A DNA stretch of 44,995 bases from Ferrimicrobium acidiphilum DSM 19497 (GTDB lineage: Bacteria; Actinomycetota; Acidimicrobiia; Acidimicrobiales; Acidimicrobiaceae), in assembly GCF_000949255.1 (NCBI RefSeq), contig NZ_JXUW01000026.1:1-44995 (forward strand), given 5' to 3'. The notes beneath the pieces were generated by a model, which was given only the letters and a program-made list of their open reading frames with translations, made no database searches and was not told where the DNA came from. The translations under genes and the position numbers were made by a program. This document shows, one piece after another, positions 8,652-17,822 of the stretch; positions within the stretch are counted from its first letter, which is position 1; each line of letters opens with the position of its first letter.

Positions 8652-8894
8652 CTCGCTACAATAGTCAGCAAGAAAAACACCGCGGCAGTATGCACCGCTC
8701 CATGCTGGCGTTACCATCGTGCTGCACTCGCATCGACGCCCAAGTTGGAGTCTGCGTTATCGGCACTGCAACCAACCCACAGCCGTCGCGGTGGCCGAGA
8801 GGGTGTTGCCTGAAAGCGGAGGTGAGCCGCGTCCGCAAGCGCAGAGGTCGGATGGCGCATGGGCATCGTCAAGCTAGACGATGTCAGCCAGCGA

Positions 8895-10841
8895 TCACGG
8901 CAATCGTCCTTCCACGAGTGCCTCGAACTCAGCCAACACTGCGGGGTTTGCCACTGAATCAGCAGAGGCGACATCTGCCATGCGAGCCCCTAGGAACAGA
9001 CGCCTAATGGGAACCTCAAGCTTCTTACCATTTAAAGTCTTTGGTATGTCAGATACGAAGAAGATTCGGTCGGGGACATGCCGGGGTGATAGCTGCTCAC
9101 GAATTGCAGAACGCACCGTTTGGACGAGTTCATCATCCGCTCTGTCGGTTGTGACTAGGAACAAAATGAGCTCACCACTGTGATCGATCGCAGACGTGTC
9201 AACCACCAATGACTCCTTGACACCATCGATGGCTTCAACTACTCGATAGAATTCCGCGGTTCCCATGCGAACCCCACCCCGATTCAATGTCGAGTCAGAA
9301 CGACCGTAGATGACGCTGGCGCCATCCTCGTAAAACGTCACCCAGTCTCCATGACGCCAGACGCCCGGATACTGCGCGAAATAGGCGTCATGGTATCGGT
9401 GCCGATCCTGGTCATTCCAAAATCCAATCGGCATGGAGGGCATCGGTTCGGTGATAACGAGTTCACCCATCTTGCCCACCACCGGCTCTCCTTGTTCGTC
9501 AAAAGAGGCTACAGCTACGCCGAGCGCGGGTGCCGCTATCAGCCCGGCTCTAGTCGGATGCATCGGAGAGCTCCCAAGAAACGCTGTGCAGACATCGGTG
9601 CCCCCGGAGGCTGAGATCAGCTGTACAGGACCGCGAACATGCTGATATACCCAGTCGAACCCATCTATGGTCAACGGAGCGCCGGTGGAACCAATGGCAC
9701 GAAGTGAGTCTCCGTTGATCAACGACTGAGGATCGACGTGGCCAACCTGTGAGCTTCGCAAAAACGGAGCCGAGACCCCAAAGAAGTTGATCTCCGCTCG
9801 ATCGATTAATCGCCACAGTTGACCAAGATCAGGGTAACCTGGGGAACCATCGTAGAGAACGATGGATGCACCAACCAGCAGGCCACCCATCAAAAAATTC
9901 CACATCATCCAACCTGTTGATGAGAACCAGAAGAATCTACTCCCCTCAGCGATCCCATTCTGGATCTCGAGCACTTTCTTGTGCTCCAGCACTATTCCAC
10001 CGTGGGAGTGGATGATCGCTTTTGGGATGCCGGTAGTTCCAGAGGAGTACAGAATCCACAAAGGATGATTAAAGGGCACGCGAGCAAAGCTAAGTGGGTG
10101 GTCACCTTCGATGGCCTCATCAAAGGTGACGACCTTCCATCTACCCTGCGGAGGGTTCAAAGACGAACCAGCAAATATGACGGTCGTGACCGTTGGCAGC
10201 TCCCTTAGGATCGCCCCGAGCGTCTCCCGTCGGTCGATCAGACGACCTCCATAACGGTACTCGCTGACGGCGAGGACTACCTTCGGCTCGATCTGTCGGA
10301 ACCTATCGACCACCGCCCCAACACCAAAGTCAGGCGACGTGCACGACCATACTGCACCGATACTCGCAGTCGCAAAAAGTCCAACCACAGCCTCATAGAT
10401 GTTGGGAAGATAGCCTGCCACCCGGTCCCCCACCTCGACGCCTGCCGCCTTCAAGGAGACACCCAGTTGTGCGACTGCGCGCCAAAATTCGCTGGCGTCG
10501 ACGTGTTCGAGTGCACCGGATTCGTCCGCTAATAGGAGCTCTGCTGGATCACGGAACCGCGCGTAAGCCTCCTCGGCATAGTTCAAGCTGCCATCAGGAA
10601 AAAAGACTGAATCAGGCAATCGGCCAATCAGATCACGATCGCCAAGCTCGCCCGTAAACCCACAGAAGCGAGCGACCGAGCGCCAAAAAGGACCCAACTG
10701 TGTGATACTCGCCCGATACAGGTCGTCATAGGAACGGCTGGTTACTCCCAGCCGAGGTCCCTCGGCTGCGAAAAATTGCCCCAATGGGCTCGACAGACCT
10801 TCGTCGGTAGGTCGCCATAAAATATCACCAACTTGAGTCAC
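8895..10841 (-). CDS. Acetoacetyl-CoA synthetase (acetoacetate--CoA ligase)
   Basis: A 648-residue member of the ANL superfamily that activates acetoacetate with ATP and CoA. The AMP-binding P-loop is YSSGTTGIPKAIIHSHGG (near residue 268). The acetoacetyl-CoA-synthetase-type segments FFWFSSTGWMMWNFLMGG and SASGGTDVC are present, as is the C-terminal catalytic lysine motif LNGKKLEVPIRR. Full length is typical of the family (about 650). It starts with GTG at 10839-10841, preceded by GAGGAG, which itself forms the last codons of the 71-residue gene upstream. It is the last gene of a tight three-gene operon, consistent with ketone-body or polyhydroxyalkanoate-derived acetoacetate use together with fatty-acid activation. 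Confidence 0.9.
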   Translation of the reverse strand: MTQVGDILWRPTDEGLSSPLGQFFAAEGPRLGVTSRSYDDLYRASITQLGPFWRSVARFCGFTGELGDRDLIGRLPDSVFFPDGSLNYAEEAYARFRDPAELLLADESGALEHVDASEFWRAVAQLGVSLKAAGVEVGDRVAGYLPNIYEAVVGLFATASIGAVWSCTSPDFGVGAVVDRFRQIEPKVVLAVSEYRYGGRLIDRRETLGAILRELPTVTTVIFAGSSLNPPQGRWKVVTFDEAIEGDHPLSFARVPFNHPLWILYSSGTTGIPKAIIHSHGGIVLEHKKVLEIQNGIAEGSRFFWFSSTGWMMWNFLMGGLLVGASIVLYDGSPGYPDLGQLWRLIDRAEINFFGVSAPFLRSSQVGHVDPQSLINGDSLRAIGSTGAPLTIDGFDWVYQHVRGPVQLISASGGTDVCTAFLGSSPMHPTRAGLIAAPALGVAVASFDEQGEPVVGKMGELVITEPMPSMPIGFWNDQDRHRYHDAYFAQYPGVWRHGDWVTFYEDGASVIYGRSDSTLNRGGVRMGTAEFYRVVEAIDGVKESLVVDTSAIDHSGELILFLVTTDRADDELVQTVRSAIREQLSPRHVPDRIFFVSDIPKTLNGKKLEVPIRRLFLGARMADVASADSVANPAVLAEFEALVEGRLP

Positions 10842-10843
10842 GC

Positions 10844-11059
10844 TTAGTTCTCCTCAATCTCCAAATCCAGCTGGCTTAAGACCTGATGAGCTTTGATCAG
10901 TGCACGACGCACCTTGGCGAGCTCCTGCTGTACTTGCTTCACCCTTGTCTGGTCGAGACGCCTAAAGCGCAACAGCTGTGAGAAGCTGACGTCGTCGAGC
11001 TGTGATAGCAGATCGTCAATGCCCGCGAGCATGCGATCTCGGCTCTCATCTGCCGGCAC
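10844..11059 (-). CDS. Small coiled-coil protein in acyl-CoA synthetase operon
   Basis: 71 residues, GTG start, two bases after the upstream ligase stop and two bases before the next gene. The whole protein is predicted helical by eye, with heptad-like leucine spacing (LLSQL, FSQLLRF, VRRALIKAHQVLSQL). It has no cysteines and no signal peptide. I do not recognise the family. Its sandwiched position between two CoA ligase genes, with overlapping ribosome-binding signals, suggests co-translation and perhaps an accessory or oligomerisation role, but that is inference. Confidence 0.7.
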   Translation of the reverse strand: MPADESRDRMLAGIDDLLSQLDDVSFSQLLRFRRLDQTRVKQVQQELAKVRRALIKAHQVLSQLDLEIEEN

Positions 11060-11061
11060 TG

Positions 11062-12729
11062 CTAACGCGATCCTTCTGATCGATCCACCTCATGGATCGA
11101 ATAGACGCCGGACTGATATCCCTCTCGAAGTACCTTTTTATGAAACTTACCCACCGAGGTGCGAGGAATGGCATCTACAAATGAATAACGCTCGGGTAGC
11201 CACCACTTAGCCACCCTAGTGGAGAGGAACTCTCTCAGTTCAGCCACCTCTAGATCGGTGCCAGGCTTGACAACTACAAAAGCTAGCGGGCGTTCGAACC
11301 AGCGATCATCGGGAACCGCGATGACAGCAGCTTCAGCTACGGCGGGATGGGCCATGATGGCGTTCTCGAGTTCGATCGAGGAGATCCATTCACCACCCGA
11401 CTTGATCACATCTTTGGTGCGGTCGACAATCCGCACGTAGCCCTCGGGGTCTACGGTGGCAATGTCCCCAGTGCGCAACCAACCATCATCGAAGTTCTCA
11501 ACTCCATGTCCACCCAAGTAACCGGCCGTGATCCACGGTCCTCGCACCTCGATCTCCCCGAGTGCCTTCCCATCCCAGGGTTGCACCTGCTGATTTTCTC
11601 CAACGATCCGCAGTTCAACACCGGGTACAACCTTGCCAGCGGTCTCTAGATAGTCAACCAAGCGCTCACGAGGGGTCCCCGATGGTGGGATCGCCAAAGT
11701 GCATACCGGCGAGGTCTCCGTCATGCCCCAACCGGACACTACCGGGATACCGTACTTATCAAGGTACTCCTGGATTAGAGACCGAGGCGTCGCAGACCCT
11801 CCTGAGGTAAGCATCCGCAGGCTTGATACATCTGTCGGATGTTCCTCCAGATAGTGAAGCAAGTCATTCCAGATAGTAGGAACTCCGGATGAAACCGTTG
11901 GCCGGAACATCTCGATCATAGATGCGAGTGGCTCTGCCTGAAGAAAGCGGCCTGGCATGATCATGGTCGATCCTGTGAACCAGCAAGCATAAGGCGCACC
12001 CCATGCCGCGGCGTGGAACATAGGAACGACGATAAGGGCAATATCACCCTTAGAACCTAAGATGTTCCAACTGCGCTGGCCATAGAGGGGCAACGCGCTA
12101 ATCGCATGCAGGTAAGTGGAGCGATGCGAATAAACCACGCCCTTCGGGTTCCCGGTCGTCCCCGAGCTATAACAGATCATGGCGGCGTCGGTCTCGACAA
12201 TATCGGGCCACTCGAAGGTTGGCTCTGCGCCGCTCAAAAACTCCTCGTAGTCTAGAACTCGCAACTTCTTGCTGAGCTCTTCTCGCACCGCTTGATCTAG
12301 AACCGCACCCACCACGATCAGGGTTTCAACAGATGGACATCCATCGAGCACCTGTGCCAGCATTGGAAGTATGATGCCATCCACGATGATCGCCCGATCG
12401 CCGGCATCGTCAATGACGAACTGAAGCTGATCAGGGGCTAGACGTACATTCAAAGTATGGATCACCGAACCCGATGCTGGGATTCCGAGATACGACTCCA
12501 GGTGTTCGTGATGATTAAAGCAAAAAGTCCCCACCCGATCTGAGGGCTGAATGCCGATACCAGCTAGGGCGTTGGCAAGTTGCGCCGCCCGCTGAGCTAC
12601 CTCTTTGAAACTTATTCGACTTCCATGCGTACCGTCATAGGTGATCACCTCCGCTTCCGGAAATGCATGCAACCCATACCGAAGTATCCCCGCGACCGTT
12701 AGTGCACCTTGCTGCATGGTCGATTCCAT
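11062..12729 (-). CDS. Long/medium-chain fatty-acid--CoA ligase
   Basis: An AMP-forming acyl-CoA synthetase of about 555 residues. It shows the P-loop CYSSGTTGNPKGVVYSHR (near residue 184), the GWGMTETSPV motif (A5), the GWLRTGDIA motif (A7), the DRTKDVIKSGGEWISS motif (A8) and the catalytic lysine in SVGKFHKKVLR (A10). Overall it resembles AlkK-like or FadD-type ligases using medium to long chains. Two ATGs are possible: AGGAAGGGG (rc of 12736-12744) abuts the one at 12735 but sits six bases from the one at 12729, which I therefore prefer. It is the first gene of an operon continuing into the 71-residue protein and acetoacetyl-CoA synthetase. Confidence 0.9.
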   Translation of the reverse strand: MESTMQQGALTVAGILRYGLHAFPEAEVITYDGTHGSRISFKEVAQRAAQLANALAGIGIQPSDRVGTFCFNHHEHLESYLGIPASGSVIHTLNVRLAPDQLQFVIDDAGDRAIIVDGIILPMLAQVLDGCPSVETLIVVGAVLDQAVREELSKKLRVLDYEEFLSGAEPTFEWPDIVETDAAMICYSSGTTGNPKGVVYSHRSTYLHAISALPLYGQRSWNILGSKGDIALIVVPMFHAAAWGAPYACWFTGSTMIMPGRFLQAEPLASMIEMFRPTVSSGVPTIWNDLLHYLEEHPTDVSSLRMLTSGGSATPRSLIQEYLDKYGIPVVSGWGMTETSPVCTLAIPPSGTPRERLVDYLETAGKVVPGVELRIVGENQQVQPWDGKALGEIEVRGPWITAGYLGGHGVENFDDGWLRTGDIATVDPEGYVRIVDRTKDVIKSGGEWISSIELENAIMAHPAVAEAAVIAVPDDRWFERPLAFVVVKPGTDLEVAELREFLSTRVAKWWLPERYSFVDAIPRTSVGKFHKKVLREGYQSGVYSIHEVDRSEGSR

Positions 12730-12735
12730 CAGCAT

Positions 12736-13045
12736 CCCCTTCCTATCCCAAAGAGCAGCCTATCAAAATCCTGCCGGATCTACCAGGCATATGGATGCTA
12801 AGGCATGCAAGCACCGTAACAGCTTGTCCAACTACACACAAGACCACAATTTCAGATTCCATATGGCCGCCTCTCGGAATGCCGAAGTAGAATGGCGACT
12901 ATCGGGCAAGGGCTAACAAAACCGGCGTAGATACGTTGATCAATCGGGAACGTAAGGACCGGGATGATGTCACACTTCTAGCTTGCAGGGCTTGCCCTCT
13001 CGTTTTAATAGGCCGCATGACCCACCAAGAAGGATCGAGAGTGAT
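12736..13045. other. Intergenic region between divergent ligase operon and GGDEF-EAL gene
   Basis: About 310 bases that must hold the promoter of the acyl-CoA synthetase operon and that of the GGDEF-EAL gene. No convincing open frame or hairpin was seen. Confidence 0.45.
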
Positions 13046-14983
13046 ATGCATAGAACCCACCCACTGCAGCCATGGTTCGGCAATCCAGCCTTCGTCGAAG
13101 AGGTAATCACGGCCACGATCGCCAATCTGGACCAACTGGAGCCACAACTCGCAGCTACAGTGGCAACCCCGCTAATCCTCGCGCTGACACCTTCCTTACT
13201 AGACCCGGTTGCGAGCCGCAAAAGTGCAGAGCTCACAGCCGTAACCCTCCAACGCCTTGGCTACTCCCCCTCTGTCAGCCTCGCCCTCATCGAGTCACTT
13301 GCGCACTTGGTAGCTAAACATGGAACTGCCAATGAAGCAGCGACCATAGAACGACAACGTCAGCGTCTACAGGCTCGTGCCGTCGATTCCCTGCACCGGC
13401 GTCAACGTGCTGAGTTGCAATCCGCCCTCGCGTTAAGCCACCATGACCCACTCACAGGCCTAATGAATAGGCGTGGTTTTGTTGATGCTATGTCTGCTAG
13501 TCTGCAAAGAGCACAACGATCACATTCCACCGTCGCTATAGCCATCCTCGATCTCGGAACACTAACAATGGCGAGCTCCGAACGCGATCCTCGAGACAGT
13601 GACCGGCTACTAGTGGAGTTGGCTAGACAACTTGACTCGCTCACTCGATCGACCGATACCATCGCCCGTCTCGGTGGCGCAACCTTCGCACTCCTTGTCG
13701 AGGGCGATAGTGAGCGCACCGAGATGCTCGCCATAGTCGAACGTGAGCTGAGAGGGGTTGAGCTTAGCGCTTCGTTGGCTGGCCAACCAAGCCCGCCGAC
13801 ATGGCATGCCGGCCTCGCGGTCTACCCTCACGATGGTACCGATTCTCTAGCACTTCTAAGTGTTGCCGAGGCCGCTCTAGTTGAGGCACGCACGATGAAC
13901 GCTACACCCGGCCTCAACCTAGCCTTAGCATCATCTCGCCAACTCCAGGAGTCGAGACCGATGACTGGTGTATACTCACCAATCGGCGATGGCGGGAACC
14001 ATCTCGAGGTGCGTTACCAACCAATCGTTGATCTCACCACTGGATCTATAGCCCACCTAGAGGCACTTGTTCGACTGAAGACACATGCAGGGATTGTAGG
14101 CCCAGAGGACTTTATCGACTCGCTCGCACGCGATGAGCGGCGCACACTCTTTGAGGTTGTCCTCTCCCAAGTAGCCGATGACATCCAAGACTACGACGTG
14201 TCATTACCCATCTCAGTCAATATCGAGCCCGACCTTGTCTCCGAAGATGGTTATGCAGAGTCCATCATTGCCAGTTGGGCAGCACGAAGCATACCAGCTC
14301 ATCTGCTAACAATTGAGATCACTGAGACGCAAGACCTTGTGTCACTCGCCTATGGACCTTTGGCGCTACTCAAGGCAGCTGGACATCGTTTGGCGCTCGA
14401 CGATTTCGGAGCTGGATACGCCTCGCTATCGCGTATTATGAGCTTCCCGTTCGACGAGATCAAACTCGACCGAGCCTTCTCTGAACCAATAGATCTGCTC
14501 AACGTTGGCCTCCCGCTCATGACGGTAGCAATCGACATGAGCCAGCTGATGGATTTCGACCTCGTCATTGAGGGAATAGAAGACCCTAGAGTTATCCCGG
14601 TCTTACGGACCTTGGGTGCACGACTCGCTCAAGGTTATGCGCTCAGCCGTCCATTGTCCATGGCCGATGTACTCGCGCTCACGAATCCACTGCCTTTGAC
14701 CACCGACTTGTCGCACTCCATGATAGCGGCTGCGGTTCAGGTTTTCCGATGGGAACGCGCCGTGCTCTCGCTAGCCGCGAGTGAAGGCGCAACCGCCGAT
14801 CTGGCCCCTGAGTGCATAATCACCGATACGCTGGTCGATCCGGATCTGATCAGATTGCACCAAGCTCAGCATCTGCTCGCTCAGCGCTTGCTCCTTGACA
14901 ACGACTCGGCTACCGTCAACGAATTCTGTCGGTTGGGCAGGGAGTTAAGACAACTCGTCTCCACTCGTCTCGCCACCGACTGA
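13046..14983 (+). CDS. GGDEF-EAL protein with degenerate GGDEF, likely c-di-GMP phosphodiesterase
   Basis: About 645 residues from the ATG at 13046. The N-terminal 120 residues are helical with no transmembrane segment. The GGDEF domain follows (DPLTGLMNRRGF), but its signature reads RLGGATFALL and the metal-binding loop reads LDLGTLTMASS, so cyclase activity is unlikely. The RSTD I-site is kept. The EAL domain retains the catalytic set: EALVRLK, NIEP, EITET, LDDFGAGY, IKLDR, EGIED and QGYALSRP. A further 110-residue helical tail is unassigned. It probably hydrolyses c-di-GMP to pGpG. The 3' end overlaps tyrA tail to tail by 39 bases. A TTG at 12983 would give a longer, non-conserved start. 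Confidence 0.88.
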   Translation: MHRTHPLQPWFGNPAFVEEVITATIANLDQLEPQLAATVATPLILALTPSLLDPVASRKSAELTAVTLQRLGYSPSVSLALIESLAHLVAKHGTANEAATIERQRQRLQARAVDSLHRRQRAELQSALALSHHDPLTGLMNRRGFVDAMSASLQRAQRSHSTVAIAILDLGTLTMASSERDPRDSDRLLVELARQLDSLTRSTDTIARLGGATFALLVEGDSERTEMLAIVERELRGVELSASLAGQPSPPTWHAGLAVYPHDGTDSLALLSVAEAALVEARTMNATPGLNLALASSRQLQESRPMTGVYSPIGDGGNHLEVRYQPIVDLTTGSIAHLEALVRLKTHAGIVGPEDFIDSLARDERRTLFEVVLSQVADDIQDYDVSLPISVNIEPDLVSEDGYAESIIASWAARSIPAHLLTIEITETQDLVSLAYGPLALLKAAGHRLALDDFGAGYASLSRIMSFPFDEIKLDRAFSEPIDLLNVGLPLMTVAIDMSQLMDFDLVIEGIEDPRVIPVLRTLGARLAQGYALSRPLSMADVLALTNPLPLTTDLSHSMIAAAVQVFRWERAVLSLAASEGATADLAPECIITDTLVDPDLIRLHQAQHLLAQRLLLDNDSATVNEFCRLGRELRQLVSTRLATD

Positions 14984-15958
14984 GACAATCATGATCGTCT
15001 CCGCTGACTGGGTGAGCTCTACGACCACGCCTCCAACTCGAGCCATCCTTTGGAACTCCGAAGCCAGTTCGGGAAGGGGAACGCGATGCATTCTCTTGGA
15101 GTCGTTACGGGGCAGCAGACCCTCAGCTCCCCGATGACCCGACTGAGTCCAAGCAAGCAGCCAGGCTTCATCATCCAAGTTATCTCGGCACGCCTCGAGC
15201 TCCGAGATCAAAGCGTCAATCGCCGCCTTGAGCTGGCTGCGATTCGGATAGAGCATCTCGACAATGCGAGTTGGTTCAGTGCGCGCCACACGAACACTGT
15301 CGCGAATCGAACCCGCCGCCAAAAGTTGAAGGAGAGCATGGCTTTCGCCCTCTCCCACCAGGCGCCCAAGCGCCACCGCGCTAACATGTGGCAACGTTGA
15401 CACCATGGCAATGGCACGATCATGATCCGTCAGTTCGATTGGGACGACTCCATTGCCCAGCATCAGAGGTACCCGAGTCGCTAGCGCCAGCGCGCCTGGT
15501 TCCTCATGGCCGGTGAGTACCAGCGCCCAATTGGCGTGGACAAAAATAGAGGGGTCTGCGCTCTTGGCTCCATTCCCTTCGCGCCCTGTCATTGGATGCA
15601 GGCTCACGTAGCGTATTGTTGATGGCATAGGACTATCGAGCGCTAGTTCACGCTTCACCGAGGCTATATCGCAGACAACAGGACGTCGCCCCATGGCACC
15701 CGCTAATCGGTCGATCTCATCGCGGATCTGTCGCACCGATGGTGTAGGTGATGCAATGACAACGACATCACTCGCACGAACAAGGTCCTCTAGCGACCTG
15801 GTTACCTCTACCTCAAACTGCCGTCGCACGTAGTCAACCGAGGCTGTGCTGAGGTCATACCCGACCACTGCGACGTGCGGTGCCAGTGCGCCAGCAAGAG
15901 AAGCACCCATGTGGCCCAGACCGACAATTCCAACCCGGTCTAGAGGCTCTACAGACAC
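14945..15958 (-). CDS. tyrA: Prephenate dehydrogenase
   Basis: Converts prephenate to 4-hydroxyphenylpyruvate in tyrosine synthesis. 337 residues with an N-terminal Rossmann nucleotide-binding motif GLGHMGASLAG, the VVIASPTPSV segment, and the substrate-binding SLHPMTGREGNG motif containing the family's HPM(A/T)G. The helical C-terminal dimer domain follows, with no obvious ACT domain. The GTG start at 15956-15958 has GGGAG eight bases upstream. It follows pheA by 14 bases on the same strand, so the two terminal aromatic steps are co-transcribed. Confidence 0.9.
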   Translation of the reverse strand: MSVEPLDRVGIVGLGHMGASLAGALAPHVAVVGYDLSTASVDYVRRQFEVEVTRSLEDLVRASDVVVIASPTPSVRQIRDEIDRLAGAMGRRPVVCDIASVKRELALDSPMPSTIRYVSLHPMTGREGNGAKSADPSIFVHANWALVLTGHEEPGALALATRVPLMLGNGVVPIELTDHDRAIAMVSTLPHVSAVALGRLVGEGESHALLQLLAAGSIRDSVRVARTEPTRIVEMLYPNRSQLKAAIDALISELEACRDNLDDEAWLLAWTQSGHRGAEGLLPRNDSKRMHRVPLPELASEFQRMARVGGVVVELTQSAETIMIVSVGGETSGDELS

Positions 15959-15972
15959 CGTACATCTCCCAT

Positions 15973-16887
15973 CTAAGCGTCAGGCGGAGAGGTATCTTCG
16001 TAAAGTAATACTCCACGAGGTAGCTGTGTTGAAGGTGTCACTACCTCTTTTTCCGCCCAACGAGGATAGCAACCCATCAATTTAACCTGGTGCCCGGCTC
16101 GCAGGAGCGAACGGAGTAATGAACGCACCGGATCCACGTGTGCGTGTCCATCAGCCACGACGACAAAGCAGTGGACATCTCGTTCACCCGCAAGTGGGCG
16201 CGAAAGAATTGAGGTCATGTTGACATCATGGTTCTTGAACTGACTCGCGATCTCACTCAATGCACCTACAGCATCAAACCGCGGAACTATAGCCAGCATC
16301 GTGCGGTCAGAACCAGTAGGTGCTGGAAGGGTGTTCGCGATCAAGGCATACCGTGTTCTAAGCTCACTCACCTGAGCCACCTCAGTTGCAACGGCATTAA
16401 GCCCCGCTTGGGCGCCAACACTCGGTGGTGCGAGTGCCATGAGCCCCGCATCTCGTGCACTAACGACCTCGTCACAGGCTGCTTTGGTTGAGATTGCGTG
16501 GCGTACGTTCATCCCACGATGACGAATAAAGTCCGCACAGAGGTCCAGAATCATTGAATGAGAGATAACTGTATGCACAGACGCCTCGCCATTTAAGGAA
16601 AAACCCCAAATTTCTTCGGCGAGAACCGCCTCACCGACGATCATCGCATCCTCAGCGTCAAATATCAGACGATCGAGCGTTAGAGTTAGCTCGCCCTCCG
16701 TGGAGTTCTCGATAGGGAGCACGCCCAGGAGTCCAGGTGTGGTAGATACCGTAAAGATGACCTGCTCTACCGATGGCATCGGTAAGGGATCAAACTCTGT
16801 GAACCCAAAAAGCTCGATGACTCGATGGTCGGAACTGCCCAGCGGTCCAGCGAAACAGATCATAGGCTGTTCACGGTTCTGTACCAA
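15973..16887 (-). CDS. pheA: Prephenate dehydratase
   Basis: Converts prephenate to phenylpyruvate in phenylalanine synthesis. 304 residues. It shows the catalytic-domain segment GVLPIENSTEG, STKAACDEV, the substrate-binding threonine motif TRYALIA (the family's TRF) and a C-terminal ACT regulatory domain. In the ACT domain the usual ESRP reads LSRP (TSILSRPLAG) and the GALV region reads GALSEI, so phenylalanine feedback may be altered. The start is a TTG at 16885-16887, supported by a strong AGGAGGG six to seven bases upstream; the next ATG, eight codons in, has no such site. No chorismate mutase domain is fused. Confidence 0.88.
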   Translation of the reverse strand: MVQNREQPMICFAGPLGSSDHRVIELFGFTEFDPLPMPSVEQVIFTVSTTPGLLGVLPIENSTEGELTLTLDRLIFDAEDAMIVGEAVLAEEIWGFSLNGEASVHTVISHSMILDLCADFIRHRGMNVRHAISTKAACDEVVSARDAGLMALAPPSVGAQAGLNAVATEVAQVSELRTRYALIANTLPAPTGSDRTMLAIVPRFDAVGALSEIASQFKNHDVNMTSILSRPLAGERDVHCFVVVADGHAHVDPVRSLLRSLLRAGHQVKLMGCYPRWAEKEVVTPSTQLPRGVLLYEDTSPPDA

Positions 16888-17180
16888 CGAAACCCTCCTT
16901 CATGTGTGCGCTGTTCCCTCAAGCCTAGGACGAGAAGACTCCCGTCGCCAACAGCCAGCCTGTGAGCACCATCAAGGAACGCAATCACAGCCAGGATCTT
17001 GGGAGACCTCGTCGAAGAGAGGTCCATACAAACAGCCATCAACTTGGGCCAGATCTCCCCTACCTCAGCGCGGTGGACACTGCTAGCAGCTAGACGTTCT
17101 AACCTGCACAGCCTCCTCTCACTGGGAAAATTCGCCAGAGTAAGCCCACATGGTCACAGCCGATAGCTAAAGTCAAGAAG
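16888..17180. other. Intergenic region upstream of pheA
   Basis: Divergent spacer between pheA-tyrA and the PNPOx-like gene. On the minus strand one frame stays open for about 100 codons (from near 17149 down to 16860, overlapping the pheA start). It contains a fairly protein-like stretch (LAVIAFLDGAHRLAVGDGSLLVLGL), but no good start codon or ribosome binding site supports it. It could be a leader or a decayed gene. I see no phenylalanine-rich attenuator peptide. Confidence 0.35.
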
Positions 17181-17723
17181 ATGACTACGCACGCTGAGCT
17201 GACAAAAGATGACATAGACTTCATCCACAGTCAGGAGTTGTTTTTTGTTGCGACAGCACCGCTTAGCGACCATGGCCACATCAACTGTTCTCCCAAAGGC
17301 TTGCGTGATACCCTTTATCTTCCGGATCCTCGTCACGTGGCCTATTTGGATCTGACCGGCTCGGGTGCGGAGACGATCGCTCATCTTCGAGAAAACGGGC
17401 GAATCACCTTGATGTTCTGTTCTTTTGCCGGGGTGCCAAACATCCTCCGGATCTACGGTAGCGGTCAACCGCTGCTTCCCGGCGGTTCAAGATATGACTC
17501 GCTGATCACCAAGTTTCCCAGTCGTCAAGGTGCTCGAGCCATTATCTTGATCACGATCTCGAGCATCGCGAACTCTTGTGGTTATGGAGTACCGATGGCG
17601 GCACAGATGCGTCAACGTGAACGGCTTGAGAACTGGATTGCCGCCAAAGGGGAGGAGGACTTGAAGACCTATCGAAAGCGCCACAACACCCGCAGCATCG
17701 ATGGCCTGCCGGCAATCCCATAA
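17181..17723 (+). CDS. Pyridoxamine 5'-phosphate oxidase-family protein
   Basis: A 180-residue split-barrel flavin-binding-type protein. The family pattern is clear: QELFFVATAPLSDHGHINCSPKG near residue 18, then AYLDLTGSGAETIAHLRENGRITLMFC, which lines the flavin site. These proteins bind FMN, haem or F420, and this subgroup is usually called 'pyridoxamine 5'-phosphate oxidase family' without a proven substrate. It lacks the C-terminal residues of true PdxH, so vitamin B6 synthesis is unlikely. TnpB remnants start directly after its stop codon. Confidence 0.8.
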   Translation: MTTHAELTKDDIDFIHSQELFFVATAPLSDHGHINCSPKGLRDTLYLPDPRHVAYLDLTGSGAETIAHLRENGRITLMFCSFAGVPNILRIYGSGQPLLPGGSRYDSLITKFPSRQGARAIILITISSIANSCGYGVPMAAQMRQRERLENWIAAKGEEDLKTYRKRHNTRSIDGLPAIP

Positions 17724-17725
17724 AT

Positions 17726-17766
17726 TGACCAAACCGGAGCGCAAAGCCCCGTCTGTAAGGGCTGGG
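17726..17766 (+). repeat. Copy 1 of IS200/IS605-like end sequence (hairpin)
   Basis: TTGACCAAACCGGAGCGCA followed by AGCCCCGTCTGTAAGGGCTGGG. The segment is closely similar to the reverse complement of 27566-27616, and its hairpin core matches 18909-18935. It stands three bases after the PNPOx-like stop codon and upstream of the TnpB pseudogene. The AGCCC/GGGCT arms form a short hairpin. It is likely a relic of a TnpB element end. Confidence 0.5.
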
Positions 17767-17822
17767 TCGAGCGACCTCGATTACATCCCAGAGTCAAGTC
17801 TGTCAGACTCCCTACCAATACT

